Of a stretch of DNA of 64,000 nucleotides, positions 30,984 through 39,817 are shown in pieces (position 1 is the stretch's first letter; the number at the start of each line of letters is the position of its first letter). The DNA is taken from contig JACQPG010000064.1 in NCBI GenBank assembly GCA_016207665.1, positions 1 to 64,000 on the forward strand. Reading direction: 5' to 3'. Below the pieces are notes generated by a model. The model was not told the origin of the DNA and did not search any database. It worked only from the letters and a program-made list of their open reading frames with translations. Made by a program: the position numbers and the translations under genes. The stretch comes from Elusimicrobiota bacterium. GTDB taxonomy: Bacteria; Elusimicrobiota; Elusimicrobia; UBA1565; UBA9628.

Positions 30984-31687
30984 TGCCTCAATCCTCCTGC
31001 CCAAAGCGCCTGGGCCCGCTCATAAGCCGCGGGAGTGCCTATGTCCACGACCGGTCCCATGAGCATGCGCGCGTAGGCCCGGCCCACCGCCCGGCCCATC
31101 ACGTCCTTGCCAAGATCTCCCCGCTCCATTCTGATCCAGCCCATGAATTCGGGTCCCGCCAAATACACGCCGGCCGCCGCCAGGTCGCTCTTGGGGCGCG
31201 CGGGCTTTTCTTCGAAGGAGATCACTCGCCCGTCCGAGTCCAACTCGACGATGCCGCAGGCCTTGGGGTCTTCGCATTGGAACAGGCCCAGGGTCAGGGG
31301 CGGCTTGACGCGCTCGTGGAGCTCGAGCAAAGGCCTTAGATCGGCGCCCACCAAGGTGTCGGCGTAGATGATCCAGAACGCCTCCTCTCCCGCGACGAAA
31401 TCCCTGTTGGCCGCCAGTGTTCCGGCCGAGCCCAGGAGCTCCGGCTCGTGAAACAGGCGGACGCGAGGATTCCCGGAAAGTCCGGCGACGAAGGAGCGCA
31501 CCTGCCCGGCCTTGTGGTGGGTGTTGACCAGGGCCTCCCTGACTCCCAGTCCGGCGAGGGCTTCAATCCACCAGGCGAGCACCGGCCTTCCGCCCACCGG
31601 CAGCAGGCATTTCGGGACATCGTCGGTCAGGGGCCTCAATCGAGTCCCCAGACCGGCGGCTAAGACGAAGGCCTTTCTCGCGATCAC
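30980..31687 (-). CDS. hddC: Nucleotidyltransferase, HddC-like (heptose-1-phosphate guanylyltransferase family)
   Basis: KAFVLAAGLGTRLRPLTDDVPKCLLPVGGRPVLAWWIEAL; between gmhA- and hddA-like genes. Confidence 0.78.
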   Translation of the reverse strand: MIARKAFVLAAGLGTRLRPLTDDVPKCLLPVGGRPVLAWWIEALAGLGVREALVNTHHKAGQVRSFVAGLSGNPRVRLFHEPELLGSAGTLAANRDFVAGEEAFWIIYADTLVGADLRPLLELHERVKPPLTLGLFQCEDPKACGIVELDSDGRVISFEEKPARPKSDLAAAGVYLAGPEFMGWIRMERGDLGKDVMGRAVGRAYARMLMGPVVDIGTPAAYERAQALWAGGLRQ

Positions 31688-32676
31688 TTCCAGACCCGGC
31701 GCTTCATATTGAAGATGATCTTGCTTCCATCCGGCTCGAGGGCGATGGGCAGTTCCCTATATCCCGAGAGCGCCGCGCGCACGCGGGCTCTGTGGGTCTC
31801 GGGCACGTAAAGCAGGAAAAAGCCTCCTCCCCCGGCGCCCGTGACCTTGCCGCCCAAAGCGCCCGCTTTCTTGGCCTTGGAATAAAAGGACTCGATCTCG
31901 GGCGTGGTGATGCCTTCGGCGAGCTTGCGCTTGAGCAGCCAATTGCGATCCAAGTTCTTCCCGATTGAGTCGATCCGCCCGGAGTCCAGCGCCTTGCGGC
32001 AGTCGACGGCCAAGTCCCGGATCTGATCGAGGGCCCGGCGATTCTTCTCGGTGCGCCGCCCTTGCTCGGCCAGCAGTCCGTCCGCGCTGCGGGTCTTGTC
32101 CATGAAGTAAAGCAGGAAGCTGTTCTCGAGGGCCCGGATCGAGCCGGGGGCCGCCTCGACCCGCTCGACGTCGACCTTCCCGGCCTTGCGGAAGGTCAGA
32201 AACCGAATCCCGCCGAAGGCGGCGATGTGCTGATCCTGGCGGCCGATCGGCTTGCCGCAGCGTTCGATCTCGATCTCGCAGGCCTGGCGCGCCAATTGAT
32301 CCTGGCTGACCTGGCGTCCCGCGTAAGCGTGGAAAGCGTTGAGCATTCCCACGGTCAGGGATGACGAGGAACCCAGCCCGGAACCCTCCGAGGGGATGTC
32401 GGCCAAGGTGGTGACCTCGAAGCCGCGCTTAAGACCCGCCAGCTTCATCGCCTCGCGCGCCAGGTCGTGCTTCACCTCGTCGACCGAGACGACCACCTCC
32501 TTGCGCCGGGCGTAGTTGACGTGTATCTGATCGTCGAAGCGCTCTTGTATGATGACGTAGATGTATTTGTCTATCGCGCATGAAAGCACCTTGCCGTCGT
32601 TCTTGGCGCAATAATCGGGCAGATCCGTGCCGCCGCCCGCCAAGCTGATGCGTAACGGCGTCTGGGAGATGATCAT
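31684..32676 (-). CDS. hddA: GHMP kinase, HddA-like (D-glycero-D-manno-heptose 7-phosphate kinase)
   Basis: MIISQTPLRISLAGGGTDLPDYCAKNDG; EGSGLGSSSSLTVGMLNAFHAYAG; GKVTGAGGGGFFLLY. Confidence 0.85.
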   Translation of the reverse strand: MIISQTPLRISLAGGGTDLPDYCAKNDGKVLSCAIDKYIYVIIQERFDDQIHVNYARRKEVVVSVDEVKHDLAREAMKLAGLKRGFEVTTLADIPSEGSGLGSSSSLTVGMLNAFHAYAGRQVSQDQLARQACEIEIERCGKPIGRQDQHIAAFGGIRFLTFRKAGKVDVERVEAAPGSIRALENSFLLYFMDKTRSADGLLAEQGRRTEKNRRALDQIRDLAVDCRKALDSGRIDSIGKNLDRNWLLKRKLAEGITTPEIESFYSKAKKAGALGGKVTGAGGGGFFLLYVPETHRARVRAALSGYRELPIALEPDGSKIIFNMKRRVWK

Positions 32677-33695
32677 GGCTTGAACGCCATCCTTCGGCCC
32701 CCTGAGGCGGTCGAACGGCAGGCCTGCTCCAGCACCCGCACCACGCCCACGCCGAGCTCGGGCCCGCTCAAGGGCTGGACTCCGCGCCGCGCCGCGGCCA
32801 GGAAATCCGCGCATTCGTTGCGCAACGGCTCCTCGGGAGCCAGGGCCGGGATCTCGATATCGCCCGCCCCGTAATAAAGCGATTGGGCCTTTTTCGAGTC
32901 CGCCCCGACGCGCGTGTCCTTACCCGGCCTGACCAGCCTCAATTTCTCGAAGGCCTCCACGTCATCGTAGAAAGCGGAGCCTCGCTCCGCGTAAATCTCG
33001 ACGCGGCGGATCCGGCGGCTGGAAAGCCAGCCCACGTGGATCCGGGCGACGACTCCGGAGCCGAACTCGATCTCGATGAAAGCGGCCTCGTCAAGCCGGC
33101 CCTGGGTATAGCGCCACCCCGTGGCGCGCACCGCCGAAGGGTTTTTCCCGGCCAGATGAATGGCCATGGCCACGTCATGCGGCGCCATGTCCCAGACCAC
33201 GTCGTGCCGGGGAGACGGTGGTCCTGGGTTGATGCGCGCCATGTCGAGATAGAAGAGCCGGCCGAGCCCGCCCCGACCCAACTCCTCCTTAAGCCTGCGC
33301 ACGGCGGGATGGTAAAGGAACACATGGCCCACTCCCAAGGTCCGCCGCTGGCGGCGCGCCAGGGCCGCTAGCTCGGAGGCTTCGGCCGCGGAATGCGCCA
33401 GGGGCTTCTCGACGAAGACATGCTTGCCGGCCGACAACGCGGCCTTGGCCAGGCTGAAATGGGTGACCACCTCGGTGGCGATCGCCACGGCGTCGATCTC
33501 CGGATCCTCCAATATGTCCTTGAAATCCGCGGTCAATCCCAATCCGGGATATCTTTGCCGAGCCCATTCGAGACGCCCCGGCTTGAGCTCACAGAGCCAT
33601 TTGACGCGGCATCCCGGGAGCTCGTTGAACACGCGCAATAGATTCGGGCCCCAATAGCCGCAACCGATCTGTCCCAACGCCATCGTGGCCTTCAT
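32673..33695 (-). CDS. Gfo/Idh/MocA-family oxidoreductase (WlbA/WbpB-like)
   Basis: LGQIGCGYWGPNLLRVFNELPG; AIATEVVTHFSLAKAALSAGKHVFVEKPLAHSAAEASEL. Confidence 0.92.
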   Translation of the reverse strand: MKATMALGQIGCGYWGPNLLRVFNELPGCRVKWLCELKPGRLEWARQRYPGLGLTADFKDILEDPEIDAVAIATEVVTHFSLAKAALSAGKHVFVEKPLAHSAAEASELAALARRQRRTLGVGHVFLYHPAVRRLKEELGRGGLGRLFYLDMARINPGPPSPRHDVVWDMAPHDVAMAIHLAGKNPSAVRATGWRYTQGRLDEAAFIEIEFGSGVVARIHVGWLSSRRIRRVEIYAERGSAFYDDVEAFEKLRLVRPGKDTRVGADSKKAQSLYYGAGDIEIPALAPEEPLRNECADFLAAARRGVQPLSGPELGVGVVRVLEQACRSTASGGRRMAFKP

Positions 33696-34429
33696 TGCTT
33701 TATCCCCAAGGTCAGATAGAATATAGGTCTTAGATTGCCCAACCAATCCACCACCGGCCGTATCTTCGTGTAGTTCCAGTAATTCTTGATATCCGGATAA
33801 ATCTTCGTGACCGGGACCTCGCAGACCTTGTAGGCCAGGCGTATGGCCTGCAGCTGCAGATAATACTCGAGCTCGCCGCGATTAAGCCAGTCCTGATGCA
33901 GCTTGATCCGGGGATCGCGCAGAATGGACGCCCGCAATGCGCGGAAGCCGTTGGTCGCGTCCGTGATCGGGAAGCCCGTGATAAAACGCACCAGCCAGGG
34001 ATAGGCGCGGGTGAGGATAAGCCTATGCTTGGGCATTTTCCCGTAACGCCCCCCCTCGAGATATCTCGAGCCCTGGATATAGTCGAATCCCTTCTCGATG
34101 ATGGGGGCGGCCAATTTGCCGATCTCGGAGGGGTCATCCTTGTCATTGCCCGCCATGACCACGATGATGTCATAACCCTTCTCCAGGGCGTAATCGAAGC
34201 CCGTGCGGATGGCCGCCCCGACTCCCCGCGTATGCTCATGCCGAAGCACCGTAGCTCCCGCCCTCGAGGCCTCCGCGTCGGTGCCGTCATTGGAGGCGTC
34301 TGAGACCACCACGATCTCGGCCACGGCGTTCTTAGGGACCTTGGAAACGACCCGCCCGATCTTGCCCAGCTCGTTATAAGCCGGTATCACGGCCACGATA
34401 CGAGTCCCGGAGGCGCCCGATTGTATCAT
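33692..34429 (-). CDS. GT2 glycosyltransferase (dolichyl/polyprenyl-phosphate mannose synthase-like)
   Basis: IVAVIPAYNELGKIGRVVSKVPKNAVAEIVVVSDASNDGT...GNDKDDPSEIGKLAAPIIEKGFDYIQGSRYL. Confidence 0.92.
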   Translation of the reverse strand: MIQSGASGTRIVAVIPAYNELGKIGRVVSKVPKNAVAEIVVVSDASNDGTDAEASRAGATVLRHEHTRGVGAAIRTGFDYALEKGYDIIVVMAGNDKDDPSEIGKLAAPIIEKGFDYIQGSRYLEGGRYGKMPKHRLILTRAYPWLVRFITGFPITDATNGFRALRASILRDPRIKLHQDWLNRGELEYYLQLQAIRLAYKVCEVPVTKIYPDIKNYWNYTKIRPVVDWLGNLRPIFYLTLGIKQ

Positions 34430-36189
34430 TATTTCCGTTTATCCTTAGACAATATGACGATCGGGAAGTTCGCGGAGGTGAAATGGTCGCGAATGAAGGA
34501 AGAAAAATTCCGCTCGGTCCTATAACGTCTTTTTATCTCCGGGTCGACGCCCTCGTGCCATGAGGCGTTGTTCACGAAATGGTCGGGGAAGACACCATCC
34601 GGCTGGCCCTTTATGTCTCCCTGGAGGAACACCAGCTCGTATCGGCTAAACGGGATGGGCGGGAAGCGATCAAGCATCGGCGCCGGGGAGCTCATGCCGA
34701 TGGAGCGGCCGGCCGGGATCTCGCGCTCGATCCATTCGGCGGCCGAGAAACTGTTCGACTTCCCGGGGCTATCCATAAGGAAATTCGCGTCATAGGCTCC
34801 GGCCAAGGCGAGCTCCCCCAGCCAAAGGGCGGCCAAGCCGCATCGAGCGGCTCGCGGCATGAGCCTGCCTAATCCCTCCACGAGCCCGGCGGCCGCTAAC
34901 ATGGACAGCAGAGCCAGCCCGCCCAGGAACATCCGAGCGGACACCGCGTTCGGGCCGCTGGTGCCCACGAGATATGCCGCGCCCAACAGCCAGGGCGCCA
35001 GAAGCCATAGAGCCCATTTGTCCTGCCGGCTTCTCCGGTAAAGAGCCCAAGCCAGGCCTCCCATGGCCGCGGCCCAGAGCCCCGTCGACAGTCCATAGCG
35101 CAACGGACTCCAAAAGAATTGGGCGAGCGCGACCGGGCTCAGGGTCGGCTCGTACCAGCGAGCCATGCCGCGCATCTCGTCCAGGAAATCCCGCCAGGCG
35201 AAGGGCACATAGGGATTGAACACGAAGAACACCGCGACGCTCGCGGCGTTGAACGCCAGCATCCTCAACAGCGCGCGGCTCGGGGGACGGAAATGATGCG
35301 CCGCCAGGAACAAAGCCCACATGGGCGCGATCAGCACCCACGTATATTTGACCGAGCCCACGGCCAGCCCGAATAAGACGTTCGCCTTGAGCCAGTCGCC
35401 GTCCCGGCCCTCCTGAGCCGCCCTCAGGCAATAGAAGGCGCAGCCCAAAGACAACAGGGCCGCGGGCAAATGGGGCTTCATCACATGCGAGAAAGCGTTG
35501 ACCGCCGGGCAAAGGCTGAACAAGGCCGCCGTCCACCAAGCGACCCGTCCATCATAGAGCCGCCGGGCGATGAGATAGACCAGCACGGAGCAGCCCAGGG
35601 CGCAGAGGGCGCTAAAGAGCCGGCCCACGCGATACATCGCGGCGATCTGCTCCGCGTTCTGATAATAGAACAGTGGATCGGGAACCAGACGCAAAGCTCC
35701 CAAGACATGGGCCAAGGCCAAGGCCCCCGCCATCGGGTAGATATAGGCTCCGCCGTACAGGGATTGCCGCGTATCGAACTCGAGGCGCTTGGGGTTGATG
35801 CGGCTGATCGCATTGAGCACGAACTGCTCGTCTTGCTCCACCGAGCGCAGAAGGAAGGAGCTGAATCCGTGCATCAGCACCGGATTGACCGCCGGCCCGG
35901 CGGCATGGCAAACGGCTTGGAAAGAGTCGCTGGGATCGACCAAGGCTCCCGACCAGCGCCCGCTGCCGAAGGCCGCCTGTAGGTTGTGGCCCAGCCTCTC
36001 GTAATGGGCCCTGCGATTGGCCTCGAGTTCCCGGAAAAAATCGATACTCCTCTGCTCCGGCAGCAGCACGCGCGCGGTCCGCTCGGCGGAAGGAAGACCC
36101 CAGCCCCAGCCGACCAGGTAGGAACAGAGCGCCGGCGCCAGCACGGCGACCAGGGAAGGCCAGGGGTTCGCTTCGGAGGCGCTAGTCAC
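34429..36189 (-). CDS. GT39-like multi-TM glycosyltransferase
   Basis: Multi-TM with large extracytoplasmic loop; ARRLYDGRVAWWTAALFSLCPAVNAFSHVMKPHLPAALLSLGCAF. Confidence 0.72.
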   Translation of the reverse strand: MTSASEANPWPSLVAVLAPALCSYLVGWGWGLPSAERTARVLLPEQRSIDFFRELEANRRAHYERLGHNLQAAFGSGRWSGALVDPSDSFQAVCHAAGPAVNPVLMHGFSSFLLRSVEQDEQFVLNAISRINPKRLEFDTRQSLYGGAYIYPMAGALALAHVLGALRLVPDPLFYYQNAEQIAAMYRVGRLFSALCALGCSVLVYLIARRLYDGRVAWWTAALFSLCPAVNAFSHVMKPHLPAALLSLGCAFYCLRAAQEGRDGDWLKANVLFGLAVGSVKYTWVLIAPMWALFLAAHHFRPPSRALLRMLAFNAASVAVFFVFNPYVPFAWRDFLDEMRGMARWYEPTLSPVALAQFFWSPLRYGLSTGLWAAAMGGLAWALYRRSRQDKWALWLLAPWLLGAAYLVGTSGPNAVSARMFLGGLALLSMLAAAGLVEGLGRLMPRAARCGLAALWLGELALAGAYDANFLMDSPGKSNSFSAAEWIEREIPAGRSIGMSSPAPMLDRFPPIPFSRYELVFLQGDIKGQPDGVFPDHFVNNASWHEGVDPEIKRRYRTERNFSSFIRDHFTSANFPIVILSKDKRK

Positions 36190-36904
36190 GTCGAAAATCC
36201 CCGCGCAGCTCGATGCGCGAAAGGGGCCGGAAGCGATATTTTAGGAGGGTGAGCACGGCCTTGAATCCATCCCTCCAGCCGATCTTCTTGCCCTGGGCCT
36301 CGGTTCTAGGCTTGTAGGAGACCGGGACCTCCTCGATCCTGTAGCCCAGCCTCAGCAGCTTGGCCGTGATCTCGGGCTCGAAATCGAATCGGTCGGACTC
36401 GATGCGGAAGCGGCTGAGCACCTCCCTGCGGCAGCATTTGTAGCAAGTCTCCATGTCGCTGACCGAGGCGCCGTAAAGCAGGTTGGTCAGCCAGGTGAGC
36501 CCGCGATTTCCCCAATAGTGTATCGAACCCCAGTTCGGAGCCAGGTTCATGAACCGGGAGCCGTAGGCCACCTCGCAACGGCCCTCGAGAACCGGGGCGG
36601 CGACCCTGGGTATCTCCTCCGGATTGAGCTCGAGATCAGCGTCTTGGACTATCACGACCTCGCCCCTGGCCTGCGCGAAGCCGCGCCGCAGCGCGGCGCC
36701 CTTGCCCTGATTGGGATTCTGATAGATGACGCGCACGCCCGGCAGGCCCTCGACCTGCGTCCTGAGCACCTCGGCCGAGCCGTCCCGCGAGCCGTCATCG
36801 ACGACGATGATCTCCTTGTCGATGGGAACCTTTTGGACGCGGTCGACCACCGCCTTGACGGTGTTCCTCTCGTTATAGACCGGAATGACGATGGAGAGCT
36901 TCAC
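36182..36904 (-). CDS. GT2 glycosyltransferase (dolichol-phosphate mannose synthase-like)
   Basis: KLSIVIPVYNERNTVKAVVDRV...KEIIVVDDGSRDGSAEVLR...VIVQDADLELNPEEIPRV. Confidence 0.93.
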   Translation of the reverse strand: MKLSIVIPVYNERNTVKAVVDRVQKVPIDKEIIVVDDGSRDGSAEVLRTQVEGLPGVRVIYQNPNQGKGAALRRGFAQARGEVVIVQDADLELNPEEIPRVAAPVLEGRCEVAYGSRFMNLAPNWGSIHYWGNRGLTWLTNLLYGASVSDMETCYKCCRREVLSRFRIESDRFDFEPEITAKLLRLGYRIEEVPVSYKPRTEAQGKKIGWRDGFKAVLTLLKYRFRPLSRIELRGDFRRD

Positions 36905-37875
36905 CGCGGCAGGAAGGAGCGTTGATAATCGATGACGCTGCGGATGATCTCGTTGAGCGTCGTCTTATGCCGATAGCCGATGAGCCCCCGGATCCGGCCC
37001 AGGTCCGGCACCCGATGGGCCATATCCTCGAAACCGCTCTCATAAGCCTCGTCATAGGGCACCAGCACTATCTTGGACTTGGATTTGGTCAAGGTCTTGA
37101 TCCTGCGGGCCAGCTCCAAGATCGAGACTTCCTCGTTGGAGCCGATATTGGCCACGAGCCCGTAGGCGTCCTTGCACTCGAGCAAGTCCGCCATGGCGGT
37201 CACGACCTCGGTGACCATGGCGAAGCAGCGGGTCTGCCGCCCCGTCCCGAACACCGTCATCGGCTTGCCCTTGAGGGCCTGGCTGACGAGGTTGGGTATC
37301 ACCATGCCGTATTGCCCGGTCTGGCGCGGCCCCACCGTGTTGAAAAGGCGGACGATGGTGGTCGGCACCCCCTTCTGCTTCCAATAAGCCAAGGCCAGGA
37401 ATTCGTCGATGGCCTTGGAGCAGGCGTAGGACCAGCGAGCCTTGCTGGTGTTGCCGAAGATGATATCCTGATCCTCGCGAAAGGCCTTGCGGCTGCTGGC
37501 CTTGCCGTAAACCTCCGAGGTGGAGGTCAGTATCACGCGGCGCTTCTTCTTGCTGGCGAGCTTGAGCACGGTCTCGGTGCCATGGACGTTGGTCTCAATG
37601 GTCCTGACCGGGTCTTCCACGATCAAACGCACACCGACGGCCGCGGCCAGATGATAGACGGCCTCGGCCCAGTCCACCAGCTCCGCGAGCACGCCCGAGT
37701 CGAAGATGGAGGCGATGGCATAGCGGAAACGGGGATGGCTCTTGAGATGCTCCACGTTCTTGATAGATCCCGTGGAAAGATCGTCGATGATATGGACCAA
37801 GTGGCCGCGCTTGAGCAGCTCCTCGGAAAGATGAGACCCGACAAAACCGGCGCCGCCCGTGATCAAGATATTCAT
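36901..37875 (-). CDS. NAD-dependent sugar epimerase/dehydratase (SDR)
   Basis: MNILITGGAGFVGSHLSEELLKRGHLVHIIDDLSTG; YACSKAIDEFLALAYWKQKGVPTTIVRLFNTVGPRQTG. Confidence 0.93.
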   Translation of the reverse strand: MNILITGGAGFVGSHLSEELLKRGHLVHIIDDLSTGSIKNVEHLKSHPRFRYAIASIFDSGVLAELVDWAEAVYHLAAAVGVRLIVEDPVRTIETNVHGTETVLKLASKKKRRVILTSTSEVYGKASSRKAFREDQDIIFGNTSKARWSYACSKAIDEFLALAYWKQKGVPTTIVRLFNTVGPRQTGQYGMVIPNLVSQALKGKPMTVFGTGRQTRCFAMVTEVVTAMADLLECKDAYGLVANIGSNEEVSILELARRIKTLTKSKSKIVLVPYDEAYESGFEDMAHRVPDLGRIRGLIGYRHKTTLNEIIRSVIDYQRSFLPR

Positions 37876-39104
37876 CGTTGTTTTACCCGCGGTATGAGTC
37901 CGGCCGCCCGGTCGAGGCTCGCCATGGCCATCAACACCATAAGGCCCATGACCGGAAGGCGGAATCGGATGACGACAAAGACGAGCGCGTAAGCGATCGT
38001 CCATAATAGAAGACCCCAGTAGATCGGCGCCAGTTCCCTCAAGCGCGCGCGAAACAGACACAGGCCCAGGGCGGCTAACGGGATGATCCAGCCGTCGGAG
38101 AGGAGGCTGGCCCACAATACGGCGCGATAATCATGGCTGTAGGAGCGTTGATAGGGCCAGGGCCGCCATAGCTTATAGAGGCGGTAAAGCGAGCCCTTGA
38201 TATACGCCACCGGATTCTCGGCGATGATGCGCCGGCAACCGCTCAACAGCACCTTCTGCGCCGCCAGATAATCGTGGGCGGCGATCTTAGACAAGGCGTC
38301 GCGATATTCGGGATAGGAAGTGAGAATCCGCCCCTCCTCGGGCAGCCCGAGGTATTGCGGCGGCACGGTCAAGCCTTGGAAGAGATTGATGCCGCCGTGG
38401 ATATTGCCTATCACCGGCGAGCCGAAGCTCCGGTAATTCCTGATAGGCCAGGGCAGGTAGAGCAACGCGGCCAGGGCGTAATAGGCCAACGCCGGCCTCC
38501 ACAATCGCTGGACCCCATAGACCGCCAAGAGGCTCAAAGGCAGCAGCGCGACCAGGAGCAAGGCCACGGGATTGGTGAGGGCCAACCAAGACCCGGCGAA
38601 AGCCCCCAGAACTATCCATAACGGCCGGGGCGAACGCTGCCAGGCCAACACGCAGGAGACCAAAGCCGTGACGAGGAATGTGGCCAAGGTCTCCCGATAA
38701 GTCCAGCCGGAGTAGTAGATGGCGTAGGGATAAAGGGCCCAACACCACAGCGACAACATGCCGACCCTGGGAGAGAAAAGGGCCTTCCCCAGGAAATACA
38801 AGAGCGCCGCGGTGGCGGTGCCCAGCGCCGCGTTGGCCAAGAGAGCCGCCAGGGGACTGACGCCGAAAAGCAGATAGAGCGCCGCGATGAAAAGAGGATA
38901 GCCGGGGCTGGTCTCCAGGGTCGGGATGCCCGGCTCCGCGCCGAACTCCCCTCTTTCCACGAGAGCCGCGGCGATCGTGGTGTAATAACCCACGTCCAGG
39001 ATATTGGCCGGATGACGGTAAAAATGGGCGACAAAGGCCAGGCGCGCGGCCAAGGCCGCGGCCAAGCCCGCGGCCAATAGCGCGCGGCTTCCAGGCTTGA
39101 TCAT
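37872..39104 (-). CDS. GT39-like multi-TM glycosyltransferase
   Basis: Multi-TM; DVGYYTTIAAALVERGEFGAEPGIPTLETSPGYPLFIAALYLLFG. Confidence 0.75.
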   Translation of the reverse strand: MIKPGSRALLAAGLAAALAARLAFVAHFYRHPANILDVGYYTTIAAALVERGEFGAEPGIPTLETSPGYPLFIAALYLLFGVSPLAALLANAALGTATAALLYFLGKALFSPRVGMLSLWCWALYPYAIYYSGWTYRETLATFLVTALVSCVLAWQRSPRPLWIVLGAFAGSWLALTNPVALLLVALLPLSLLAVYGVQRLWRPALAYYALAALLYLPWPIRNYRSFGSPVIGNIHGGINLFQGLTVPPQYLGLPEEGRILTSYPEYRDALSKIAAHDYLAAQKVLLSGCRRIIAENPVAYIKGSLYRLYKLWRPWPYQRSYSHDYRAVLWASLLSDGWIIPLAALGLCLFRARLRELAPIYWGLLLWTIAYALVFVVIRFRLPVMGLMVLMAMASLDRAAGLIPRVKQR

Positions 39105-39162
39105 CCCCTCGTAACTATACTTCTTGGGCCTAAGGGGCGGCAATAAGGCTGTCAACAAAACG

Positions 39163-39753
39163 TCAAGCCTTGATTGGCTTTTTTTCGCGGGATACTATCC
39201 ACCGGGAGGCTTGAGAAAGGTCGCGAAACGCCCGATCAGGGCGGATCCGGAAAGCCCGATCCCGCCCACCCTTGCCCGTCTTGACCAGCAAGGCGGCGCA
39301 ACCCGCGTTGCGCGCGGCGCGGATGTCGGTGGTCGTATCCCCCACCAGATAGCAGCGGGCAATATCCAGCTTGAATCGCCTGGCGGCCGCCTTGAGCATC
39401 CCGATGGCGGGCTTGCGGCAGGCGCAGGCGCGCTTACGCCCGAATCCGGGATGATGGGGGCAATAGTAGATCGCGTCGATTCTCGCGCCCCTTTGCCGCA
39501 ACCTGCGATTCAACAGCCTATGGACGGCGTCGACGCCCGAGCGGCTGATCAAGCCCCGGGCGATCGCCGATTGATTGCTGACCACGATCACCTTGAGCCC
39601 CGCATGGCGCAGCCGGCGGATGGCCGCGGCCGCCCCGGGGATGATCCTGAGCTGGCTGGCTTGGCGCAGATAATGCACGTCCTCGATGATCACGCCGTCA
39701 CGGTCGAGGAAAACGGCGCGGGAGCCTTGCAAGCCTCTCATAAGTCGATCCAT
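39163..39753 (-). CDS. gmhB: HAD-IIIA phosphatase, GmhB-like (heptose 1,7-bisphosphate phosphatase)
   Basis: RAVFLDRDGVIIEDVHYLRQ; VIVVSNQSAIARGLISR; YYCPHHPG...CACRKPAIGMLKAAARRF; CYLVGDTTTDIRAARNAG. Confidence 0.88.
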   Translation of the reverse strand: MDRLMRGLQGSRAVFLDRDGVIIEDVHYLRQASQLRIIPGAAAAIRRLRHAGLKVIVVSNQSAIARGLISRSGVDAVHRLLNRRLRQRGARIDAIYYCPHHPGFGRKRACACRKPAIGMLKAAARRFKLDIARCYLVGDTTTDIRAARNAGCAALLVKTGKGGRDRAFRIRPDRAFRDLSQASRWIVSREKKPIKA

Positions 39754-39770
39754 CGCCAAGCGCCGCTCAT

Positions 39771-39800
39771 GTTCTTTGGATGAAATTATAGTTCTTTGAA
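39771..39800. repeat. 10-bp direct repeat GTTCTTTGRA with 20-bp periodicity in a divergent intergenic region
   Basis: gttctttgga at 39771-39780 and gttctttgaa at 39791-39800. Confidence 0.6.
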
Positions 39801-39817
39801 AAAGATAAAATTCCGTC

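Noticed and set aside
36922-37992. 356-aa plus-strand ORF antisense to the SDR epimerase; likewise 39767-40738 minus opposite a GT2 and 46991-48061 plus opposite an SDR
   Set aside because: Opposite strand of well-conserved enzymes; no independent coding evidence.
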